A stretch of 9,692 nucleotides of DNA, from contig CAIUHT010000451.1 of the NCBI GenBank assembly GCA_903898975.1, positions 1-9,692 on the forward strand, written 5' to 3'. Shown here piece by piece: positions 4,468-9,515 of this stretch; positions within the stretch are counted from its first letter, which is position 1; each line of letters starts with the position of its first letter. Both the position numbers and the translations under genes were made by a program. Origin of the DNA: an uncultured Planctomycetaceae bacterium (GTDB lineage Bacteria; Planctomycetota; Planctomycetia; Planctomycetales; Planctomycetaceae). The notes beneath the pieces were generated by a model. It was not told where the DNA came from. It saw only the letters and a list, made by a program, of their open reading frames with translations, and ran no database searches.

Positions 4468-4605
4468 ATGATGACACTCTCCCCCGCCCCCGCCATCGCC
4501 CCGCCCACAACGCCGACCCCCGTCAAGCCCCCCGCCCCGAAGCCGTTCGAGCCGTCTTTCAACCCCGACCCCGCCCCCGCGATCAACCCCGAGCCGCAGA
4601 ACTAG
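4468..4605 (+). CDS. Proline-rich 45-residue peptide, array gene 8
   Basis: This encodes 45 residues beginning MMTLSPAPAIAPP. More than a third are proline, in PAP, PPT, PKPFEPSF and PDPAPA patterns, with a few Glu, Asp and Lys. It is likely an extended, unstructured peptide, for example a linker or a ligand for another protein; no specific function can be given. Although tiny, it is supported by its position: its ATG is 21 bases after repeat copy 12, GGGGGAG (4453-4459) is a usable ribosome binding site, and a terminator follows 27 bases after the stop. Low-complexity coding in GC-rich DNA can be accidental, so confidence is moderate. A second ATG follows immediately (4471). Confidence 0.55.
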   Translation: MMTLSPAPAIAPPTTPTPVKPPAPKPFEPSFNPDPAPAINPEPQN

Positions 4606-4632
4606 CGGCAGCATCCCGACCCGCAGACGCAG

Positions 4633-4661
4633 CCCCCGCCCAACGGCGGGGGTTGTCGTTT
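4633..4661 (+). terminator. Rho-independent terminator after array gene 8
   Basis: CCCCCGCC (4633-4640) pairs with GGCGGGGG (4645-4652), followed by TTGTCGTTT. The tail is the same as at 1048-1056. Confidence 0.85.
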
Positions 4662-4725
4662 GGTGGCAGAGCCGTCGCCGACGGGGGAGCAACCGCCAAG
4701 GCCAAGCTGGCTCCCTGAACCGCGG

Positions 4726-4736
4726 ACCAGCGCGCA
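4726..4736 (+). repeat. Start-associated repeat, copy 13 (orphan, last of the array)
   Basis: This is an exact core followed by CTCGAGG. No start codon lies 20-21 bases downstream. GCTGG (4707-4711) could pair with CCAGC inside the core. No further copy is seen to the end of the window. Confidence 0.9.
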
Positions 4737-4837
4737 CTCGAGGTCGGGGTCGGCGGAACCGAGCGGCGGCGGCGCACGCGGCCCTGTTTAGCGTACCCCC
4801 TCCCCTGGGGGGCTTTGTGGCGCGACAAATCCCCGCC

Positions 4838-4850
4838 TGGGGGATACCTT
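4838..4850 (+). promoter_or_regulatory. Shared motif TGGGGGATACCTT, copy 1
   Basis: These 13 bases are identical to 5849-5861, and both lie upstream of a right-hand gene. This copy overlaps a hairpin, ATCCCC (4829-4834) with GGGGAT (4840-4845), and lies 90 bases before the metallopeptidase-like gene. It may be a promoter or a protein-binding site; the role is inferred only from position. Confidence 0.4.
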
Positions 4851-4939
4851 AGGGGCTTGCACGGATCGCCCCTTTTCCGCCGGGAGGGAGGGGGACTGCC
4901 CACCCCGATGTAAACCCCTGTTGGAGGTGGAGGTTTGAC

Positions 4940-5806
4940 ATGGATGGACATGAGCGCATGAGTTGGTGGAAGGTGGCCCAATCGCTGTCGGACGAGGCCA
5001 TATCTGGGGCTGTCCTCTCCGCGGTGGAGGGGCTGCGTTCGCGCTATGGCCCGAGGCTCCCGCTGGTCGACAGGTACTACGTCGATCTTGGCGGCAAGGC
5101 GATGTGGATAGAGAACCAGGATCCCTCGTCCATGGCGATGATGGGGATGGCAGCTGGATATTTCTCCGACCGTGACCTGATATACATGCCGAGGGGTGGG
5201 GAGGGGATGGGCGCCCAGGAGGTCGCCAGGTATTACGAAATGCTGACCCACGAGCTGACGCACGGGATGCAGTTTAGGCGTCGCCGCGGAGGGGCGGACT
5301 TCAGGGCAAGCGGAGAAGAGGATGTCGGTGGTGTGAAGGTGAGGACCGAGAGGGCCTACCACGACAGGAACATCGAGATCCACGCGAGGATGATGCAGCA
5401 CGGGCTGAAGGGGGTGGAGGCGCTGCGTGAACTGAAGAGGAGTGGCAAGCCATTAGACAGGAACATGATTCTTGGATCGATTTCGTACATACACAATAGG
5501 ATCACCCAGTCTCTGCTCAAGGACATGGTGGCCACCATGAGGTCAAGCGCGGCCTCTGCAGCGCTGGGCAACGCAGAGATCGAGAAGGAAGTGGGCGACG
5601 GAAGGTTCATTCAGCAACTTTCGGGGGAGCTGGGGTTGGAGGGGGCGGAGGGGGCGGGGTCTGGAAGGGTGGTGCAGAGGGGTGTGAAGGACCATGTGCG
5701 CCAGAGGCTTTTCAAGGACGCGACCAGGCGGATGAGGATCATGCTGGAGGCCGAGGCGCGCAAATTGTGGCCAGAAGCATACGGGCGTCCGTCACCGCGG
5801 GCATGA
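4940..5806 (+). CDS. Putative HExxH zinc metallopeptidase
   Basis: This encodes 288 residues. HELTH at 104-108 is the zinc-binding HExxH motif of metallopeptidases, in a helix preceded by EVARYYEMLT. The downstream segment RNIEIHARMMQ contains E146, a good candidate for the third zinc ligand, as in Glu-type zincins. The preceding part (WIENQDPSSMAMMGMAAGYFSDRDLIYMPRG, 56-85) looks like the beta strands that usually precede such a helix. The C-terminal half is helical and basic. I cannot name the subfamily, and proteolytic activity is inferred from the motif alone. The N-terminus has SWWKVAQS (8-15), a form of the signature shared by its right-hand neighbours. The start has a strong site, GGAGG at 4929-4933, spacing six. 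Arginine is mostly AGG, unlike the array genes. Confidence 0.8.
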   Translation: MDGHERMSWWKVAQSLSDEAISGAVLSAVEGLRSRYGPRLPLVDRYYVDLGGKAMWIENQDPSSMAMMGMAAGYFSDRDLIYMPRGGEGMGAQEVARYYEMLTHELTHGMQFRRRRGGADFRASGEEDVGGVKVRTERAYHDRNIEIHARMMQHGLKGVEALRELKRSGKPLDRNMILGSISYIHNRITQSLLKDMVATMRSSAASAALGNAEIEKEVGDGRFIQQLSGELGLEGAEGAGSGRVVQRGVKDHVRQRLFKDATRRMRIMLEAEARKLWPEAYGRPSPRA

Positions 5807-5827
5807 CGGAGGGGGCTGCCCCACCCC

Positions 5828-5845
5828 CCCATTTTCCAGAATGGG
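5828..5845 (+). other. Hairpin after the metallopeptidase-like gene
   Basis: CCCATT (5828-5833) pairs with AATGGG (5840-5845) around loop TTCCAG. It is not followed by a T run, so it is a weak terminator candidate. The motif TGGGGGATACCTT follows four bases later. Confidence 0.35.
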
Positions 5846-5848
5846 CTG

Positions 5849-5861
5849 TGGGGGATACCTT
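5849..5861 (+). promoter_or_regulatory. Shared motif TGGGGGATACCTT, copy 2
   Basis: This is identical to 4838-4850. In both copies a hairpin is nearby and GGGG follows within three bases. Confidence 0.4.
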
Positions 5862-5892
5862 TTGGGGAGGTGGGGGGAGGGATTTTTTGGGG

Positions 5893-5948
5893 TATACTCG
5901 CTGTGGGTTTTCACAGGAGGTGATTGTGCAAAAAAAAATGTATAAAAG
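5893..5948 (+). promoter_or_regulatory. AT-rich promoter-like region before the methyltransferase
   Basis: TATACT (5893-5898) and TATAAAAG (5941-5948) are possible -10 boxes in an AT-rich island within otherwise GC-rich DNA. No good -35 is visible for either. TATAAAAG is reminiscent of the T4 late promoter element TATAAATA, which also lacks a -35, but a single occurrence is weak evidence. Confidence 0.35.
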
Positions 5949-6054
5949 GTTAATATTGAGCTATACCGTGGAAGGTGGGCTAGCGCATGCAGAAATCTCT
6001 AGAAATGATCAAGGAGTTTGTCCAGACCGTCAGGGGTTTCAGGGGGTGGCATGA
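5926..6054 (+). CDS. Possible 42-residue leader peptide overlapping the methyltransferase start
   Basis: A GTG at 5926 is preceded by AGGAGGTGA (5915-5923), the most complete ribosome binding site in the window, at spacing five. The reading frame gives MQKKMYKRLILSYTVEGG and ends inside the methyltransferase gene in a different frame, overlapping it by 68 bases. The second half of the peptide is simply the shadow of the methyltransferase frame and looks non-coding. It may be a leader whose translation opens or couples to the methyltransferase start, whose own site is weak. Alternatively the strong site may belong to a gene now lost. Function unknown. Confidence 0.35.
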   Translation: MQKKMYKRLILSYTVEGGLAHAEISRNDQGVCPDRQGFQGVA

Positions 6055-6709
6055 CCCCGCCCAGGTGGAGACACTTATTATGGACATGGGAATAAACGGG
6101 GAGAAGCCGCACGAACTGCCTGGGGAGTTGGTGGCATACATGGGTGGGGTGAGGTCGTGGGTGATGCCTAACCAGACCGCGCCATACCTCTCCTGGCTCG
6201 ACTCCCAGGGTCCGTTCAGTTCATATCTGGAGATCGGCACCAGATATGGTGGTACCTTCATGCTGACATGCGAGGCGCTGAGGAGCAGGAACCTGATGCT
6301 GGAGGCCGTCGGGTGCGATGTGATCTGCAGACCTGTAGAGCTGGGGCTGTACATGGATGACAACGGATTCCCGTACCATCACGGGTCGAGTTCATCGGAA
6401 GACTTCGGTAGGATTGTCTCGGGGCGCAGGTGGGGCGTGTGCCTGGTGGACGGCTCACACAGATACGAAGATGTTATGAGGGACTACAGGATGGTGGAGC
6501 CCCACTGCGATGTGATTGTCCTGCACGACATCAGTTCAGATGCATGTCCTGGGGTGGTGCGGGCGTGGGGGGAATTGAAGGGGGAGGGGCATGGGAGATT
6601 TCATGAGTTCACCAGTCAGTACTTCTCCGACAGGAGTTACATGGGGATAGGCGTGATCGACAAACGGGGGTTTGCCGTGGGGGAGAAATCCTCCAGGGTA
6701 CTGGTGTAA
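5987..6709 (+). CDS. Class I SAM-dependent methyltransferase (Methyltransf_24-like)
   Basis: This encodes 240 residues. SYLEIGTRYGGTF (79-91) is the SAM-binding motif I of a Rossmann-type methyltransferase. WGVCLVDGSHRYEDVMRDYRM (149-169) and CDVIVLHDISSDACPGVVRAW (174-194) are the paired DGSH.Y..V..D and HDI motifs of the Methyltransf_24 and cephalosporin-hydroxylase-like group, which often modifies sugars or small molecules. The substrate cannot be predicted. Length matches the family, and the C-terminus (DRSYMGIGVIDKRG) resembles the usual closing strands. ATG 5987 has a distant site (GGAAGG, spacing about 11); ATG 6005 is the alternative. The N-terminus contains GWHDPAQ, only a loose match to the signature shared by the neighbours. 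In a phage such enzymes may decorate virion or host glycans; that is inference. Confidence 0.85.
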   Translation: MQKSLEMIKEFVQTVRGFRGWHDPAQVETLIMDMGINGEKPHELPGELVAYMGGVRSWVMPNQTAPYLSWLDSQGPFSSYLEIGTRYGGTFMLTCEALRSRNLMLEAVGCDVICRPVELGLYMDDNGFPYHHGSSSSEDFGRIVSGRRWGVCLVDGSHRYEDVMRDYRMVEPHCDVIVLHDISSDACPGVVRAWGELKGEGHGRFHEFTSQYFSDRSYMGIGVIDKRGFAVGEKSSRVLV

Positions 6710-6717
6710 AGGGGGCT

Positions 6718-6906
6718 GTGAGGGGGGTGCCCGTCGGGAACCACCCTCAACATGCTCTCCCTCAGCGAGCCCCCCCGTCAGAGTTGGTGCTCAATATCGG
6801 CGTGACCATCCTCTTCGGATGGGCGGCATGGTTCCACTGGAGCCGTTTTGTGAAGGGCAAATCCAGGAGGTGCTCTGGATCAGGGCGCGGGCCGAAGAAG
6901 AGGTAG
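6718..6906 (+). CDS. Possible small membrane protein
   Basis: This encodes 62 residues from GTG 6718 (another GTG is at 6727). LVLNIGVTILFGWAAWFHW is a plausible single transmembrane helix followed by a basic tail (SRFVKGKSRR, then GRGPKKR), the layout of a small membrane protein with a cytoplasmic C-terminus. The N-terminal 20 residues are Pro/Arg-rich and unconvincing, and there is no clear ribosome binding site, so the true start may lie further in. A competing frame from ATG 6816 to 6977 (MGGMVPLEPFCEGQ, later AEEEVDPLRWF) has codon use like its neighbours but no ribosome binding site either. One of the two may be real. The whole interval 6710-7001 holds no other gene candidate. Confidence 0.35.
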   Translation: MRGVPVGNHPQHALPQRAPPSELVLNIGVTILFGWAAWFHWSRFVKGKSRRCSGSGRGPKKR

Positions 6907-6939
6907 ATCCACTCAGGTGGTTCATGGTGCAACATTTCC

Positions 6940-6959
6940 TCCCCCTCCACGGAGGGGGA
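6940..6959. other. Perfect 9-base inverted repeat
   Basis: TCCCCCTCC (6940-6948) is mirrored by GGAGGGGGA (6951-6959) with only AC between, 42 bases before the next gene. It lacks a T run. It may form a hairpin in the leader of the downstream operon or be a binding site. Confidence 0.5.
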
Positions 6960-7001
6960 ATGTGGGGCGCATGCTAAATAGCCTGCAGGAGATGGTGCCG
7001 C

Positions 7002-7364
7002 ATGAAGTTGAAGATTTCGCGATCCGATTGGCTGAGGGTGGGTCAGGCGATGGACTGGCTCAAGTCTGCAGAGGGGGACGGCCTCATACCCCCCGATGTC
7101 CTGCGGGACATACGGAGGGGGAGGGTTCCGGTGAAGATCGTGGATGACGATGGGGGGCCACCAGAGGGGTCGATTGTCCGTCGGGACGGCCTGGGTGGCC
7201 GCGGTGATGTGCCGGAGGGGGTCGACGATGCGGCGGATGACGCGGATTTCCTGGAACTCCTGGGTGGACCCGAGGGCGTCCGTGGGGAGATCGGCAGGGC
7301 CCTGGGCGATCTGGGCAGGCGGCGTCACCGAGGAGACGAGGAAACAGGAGGAGATGACGAATGA
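7002..7364 (+). CDS. Hypothetical protein with SRSDW N-terminal tag
   Basis: This encodes 120 residues. The first 24 (MKLKISRSDW, then MDWLKSAE) match the N-termini of the proteins starting at 8995 and 9516, although the rest is unrelated. The body is acidic and Gly-rich (IPPDVLRDIRRGRVPVKIVDDDGG, then VDDAADDADFLELLGG) and ends in a charged, probably disordered tail. The family and function are unknown to me. The start is supported by AGGAGA (6987-6992, spacing nine) and by alignment of the tag. Its stop codon overlaps the next start by four bases, so the two are probably translationally coupled. A long open frame on the opposite strand is treated as a shadow. Confidence 0.8.
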   Translation: MKLKISRSDWLRVGQAMDWLKSAEGDGLIPPDVLRDIRRGRVPVKIVDDDGGPPEGSIVRRDGLGGRGDVPEGVDDAADDADFLELLGGPEGVRGEIGRALGDLGRRRHRGDEETGGDDE

Positions 7365-7945
7365 ATGCTTATGAATGGAATGAGACTGCGTCTGGATGGG
7401 GTATGGAGAAGCGTGCAGGCGATCCCATCTACGGCCTCAGGTACGAGGGCGGCAGGGAGTGGCAGAAGGAACGCACCACGAGCGGTACGCTCAGCTTCTG
7501 GCGCTGTGACCGGGAGTTGAGGCGGTCGGTGGACGATAAGGTCAGGCTCGAGATCAAGCGGAGGGGCATCACCGGCGTCGGATCCATGGTCGACCTGCAG
7601 TATGGCGATGCCACCTGGAAGGGGTACAGCACGCTCAGTGTGCGCGAGGAGTCCAGCTCAGAAGGGTACGATGAGAACCTTGAGCCCAGGAGTGGAGTGC
7701 GCCGCCCAGAGGAGAGGCGCGAGACACGCACCCGATATGAGATGGAGTTGAAGGGCGTGGCGGTCTACGAGGGTGGCAAGTTCTCCTTCAGGGGCTTCTG
7801 GCGCCTGGAAGAGAATCCGGAGAGCCGCGGGTGCAGATCGTTTGTGAACGACAGCTTGTGGTGGGACATCGGAGACTACAGCCCAACGGCTCCCAAGTAC
7901 CAGAGGAAGAAGAGCAAACTGCCATGGTGGCGGAGGATATTCTGA
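7361..7945 (+). CDS. Hypothetical protein with TASGWG N-terminal motif
   Basis: This encodes 194 residues. The N-terminus YEWNETASGWGMEKRAG (4-20) is closely similar to KYVWKKTASGWGLVRRA at the start of the next gene. After that the two proteins diverge. The body is rich in Arg, Glu and aromatic residues, with several strand-like segments (YEMELKGVAVYEGGKFSFRGFWRL, 126-149), suggesting a beta-rich domain. The C-terminus is basic with tryptophans (KYQRKKSKLPWWRRIF). No catalytic motif or membrane helix is seen, and the family is unknown to me. AGGAGGAG (7346-7353) gives a strong start. The gene overlaps the preceding gene by four bases and the next by one, so it is part of a tight operon. Confidence 0.85.
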   Translation: MNAYEWNETASGWGMEKRAGDPIYGLRYEGGREWQKERTTSGTLSFWRCDRELRRSVDDKVRLEIKRRGITGVGSMVDLQYGDATWKGYSTLSVREESSSEGYDENLEPRSGVRRPEERRETRTRYEMELKGVAVYEGGKFSFRGFWRLEENPESRGCRSFVNDSLWWDIGDYSPTAPKYQRKKSKLPWWRRIF

Positions 7946-8949
7946 TGGAGAAGGACATGAAGTATGTGTGGAAGAAGACGGCGTCTGGATGGGGACTGGT
8001 GCGGAGGGCCGCGATTGTGGACCTGCCCCAGTCGGGACTCAGCAACATCTTCAAGCCTGGGACAGAGGAGTTGGTGCCCGAGGTGCAGAGGAACGTGGAG
8101 CGTGGCCTGCAGAAGATAAGGGCCTACCTGGAGGCGGAGCACCCTGGCGTGAAGATCGTCCACCACGAGATGATCGGCGCGGCCGTCACCATGCAGTATG
8201 CGCCCCACAGCGACATCGACAACACGGTGTTCATCAACGTGGAGAAGAACGACCCCCGCTTCAAGGTGATCAACAGGTGGATCGGGGAGAATGTCGATGG
8301 CGGCAACTTCATGGGGAGGCCGTACCAGTTCAAGATACAGCCCTCGTCGGCGATTGGCAACAACGACAACGCGGACGTCGTCTACATACCTGGCGTCGGC
8401 TTCAAGAAGAGGCCCGCGGCGGGCACCCCCGAACGGGGCTTCCGCGAGATCATCGACAACCCCAATTCGCCGGAGAGGATGAGGTATGCGCAGATGGAGC
8501 CCGAGCTCCAGGCGCTTGCCGCACGCTGGGCGCGGGAGGCACGCTCGGCGCTGGAGGGCGGCGACCCATCGTCATACATGAGGGAGCTGGGCGGCATCGC
8601 CGCGGAGATGGTGGCGAAGGTGAGGGAGATCGGAGACATGCGCGGCAGGGCATACGGCAGGGGCGTGGACCAGGGCCGCATCAGCCAGAACTGGAACACG
8701 GAGAACGTGATCTACAAGTTCCTGGAGAGGGACGGGTACACCGGCCTGCTCTATGCGGTGAAGGAGGCCCTGGCGGACGGCGAGCTGCACCCGCAGGAGC
8801 TGATGCATTCGATCTCGCTGGCAGAGGCGGTGATGGGTGGGAGGTTGGGCTTCGACCCGAGGGGCGACGACCCGACGGCACACGTCACATTCGGCAGAGG
8901 TGAGCCAACGGAATCCCAGAAGAAGAGGATGGCTGATCCATCAAGATGA
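7945..8949 (+). CDS. Putative nucleotidyltransferase-fold protein with TASGWG motif
   Basis: This encodes 334 residues. IGAAVTMQYAPHSDIDNTVFI (77-97) resembles the active-site region of polymerase-beta-type nucleotidyltransferases, hG[S/A]...SDxDxxhh, with D90 and D92 as candidate metal ligands. DNADVVYI (141-148) may supply the next strand. The first catalytic-loop residue is Ala rather than the usual Ser (GAA in place of GS), so activity is uncertain. The remainder is mostly helical (PELQALAARWAREARSALEGG, then AAEMVAKVREI). Similar predicted nucleotidyltransferases are common in large phages. The N-terminus shares VWKKTASGWGLVRRA with the preceding protein. GGAGG at 7932-7936 supports ATG 7945, which overlaps the previous stop by one base; ATG 7957, with GGAG spacing six, would give the same alignment start as its neighbour. 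Confidence 0.7.
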   Translation: MEKDMKYVWKKTASGWGLVRRAAIVDLPQSGLSNIFKPGTEELVPEVQRNVERGLQKIRAYLEAEHPGVKIVHHEMIGAAVTMQYAPHSDIDNTVFINVEKNDPRFKVINRWIGENVDGGNFMGRPYQFKIQPSSAIGNNDNADVVYIPGVGFKKRPAAGTPERGFREIIDNPNSPERMRYAQMEPELQALAARWAREARSALEGGDPSSYMRELGGIAAEMVAKVREIGDMRGRAYGRGVDQGRISQNWNTENVIYKFLERDGYTGLLYAVKEALADGELHPQELMHSISLAEAVMGGRLGFDPRGDDPTAHVTFGRGEPTESQKKRMADPSR

Positions 8950-8994
8950 TTGGTGGGGAAAGATGAAAGGCAAGCAATGGGGAAGGATATCAAC

Positions 8995-9456
8995 ATGAAC
9001 ATCAAGCTGTCAAGGTCAGACTGGATGGGGATCGGCAAGAGGATGGGATGGCTCAAGACGGCGCAGTTGCAAAACAGCCGAGATGATTTTGGAGAGATGG
9101 CTCCACCCAGAAAGACACGGGTGGAAAAGACCATGCATGCAGAGGAATTTTCTGATCGGATGCCCGAGATCATGGGTGTGACGAACAGTGATTATCAGAT
9201 AAGCATCAGTGCGGTTGTCCTCCACTCACCCATGGGGGCAGAGATGGAAGATGAACATGAGGAGCTCGACCCCGATGAGCCCATGAGAATAGAGGCGTTC
9301 GATGCCGTCAGGTTGAATCAACAGACGGACGAGCTGGAGCCCCTCAGCGATGAGGAGATGGTGCAGTTCAACAAGGAGCTGCAGAAATGGCTCAAGGACG
9401 ACAGGAACGCGGAGATGGTGAAGAATGAGATCATCGACATGGCAAGATCGATGTGA
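8995..9456 (+). CDS. Hypothetical protein with SRSDW N-terminal tag
   Basis: This encodes 153 residues. The N-terminus (MNIKLSRSDWMGIG, then MGWLKTAQ) aligns with the proteins at 7002 and 9516. The remainder is acidic and unlike either: IMGVTNSDYQISISAVVLHSP (strand-like, about 60-80), an acidic run (MEDEHEELDPDEP) and a helical C-terminus (DEEMVQFNKELQKWLKDDRNAEMVKNEIIDMA). The family is unknown to me. ATG 8995 is chosen from the tag alignment and the site GGAAGG (8981-8986, spacing eight). An upstream ATG at 8977 has a weaker site. It lies 45 bases after the nucleotidyltransferase-like gene and is probably in the same operon. Confidence 0.82.
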   Translation: MNIKLSRSDWMGIGKRMGWLKTAQLQNSRDDFGEMAPPRKTRVEKTMHAEEFSDRMPEIMGVTNSDYQISISAVVLHSPMGAEMEDEHEELDPDEPMRIEAFDAVRLNQQTDELEPLSDEEMVQFNKELQKWLKDDRNAEMVKNEIIDMARSM

Positions 9457-9515
9457 TGAAAACCGAGGCGGCTGGGGAAGGCGACATTCGTCAGGGGCAC
9501 CTAAACGAGGATATC

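Larger units (their letters stand above)
4606..4939. other. Gene-free junction between the array and the right-hand genes
   Basis: This holds the terminator of array gene 8, repeat copy 13, GC-rich hairpin-forming runs (CCCC/GGGG around 4798-4813) and a small hairpin overlapping the motif TGGGGGATACCTT. No gene is seen. Composition and codon style change across it. Confidence 0.6.

Noticed and set aside
3777..4718. A 313-codon open frame on the plus strand
   Set aside because: It crosses three strong terminators and four repeat copies. It stays open partly because the duplicated block has a period divisible by three. No coherent protein is seen.
36..4736. The repeat array as a CRISPR array
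   Set aside because: Units are 183-565 bases, irregular, and contain genes and terminators; the repeat core is only 11 bases and no cas gene is present.
36..4736. The repeat array as a classical integron
   Set aside because: The conserved core has no GTTRRRY/RYYYAAC-type core sites, the repeats precede starts at a fixed distance, and no integron integrase is in the window. A cassette-like exchange remains possible.
3064..4737. A 557-codon open frame on the minus strand, and shorter ones at 3581-4510 and 3399-3968
   Set aside because: They run through repeats and terminators, are rich in Arg/Pro/Ala/Ser, and repeat the same CALV or RAG peptides simply because they translate the repeat core. 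Only the 3505-3659 piece shows any coding-like bias.
6762..7328. A 188-codon minus-strand frame opposite the 7002 gene
   Set aside because: The plus-strand gene has a ribosome binding site, an overlap with the next start and an N-terminal tag shared with two neighbours; the minus frame has none of these supports.
7831..7944. A 38-residue N-terminal extension of the nucleotidyltransferase-like protein
   Set aside because: It overlaps the upstream gene in another frame; ATG 7945 has its own ribosome binding site and aligns with the neighbour's N-terminus.
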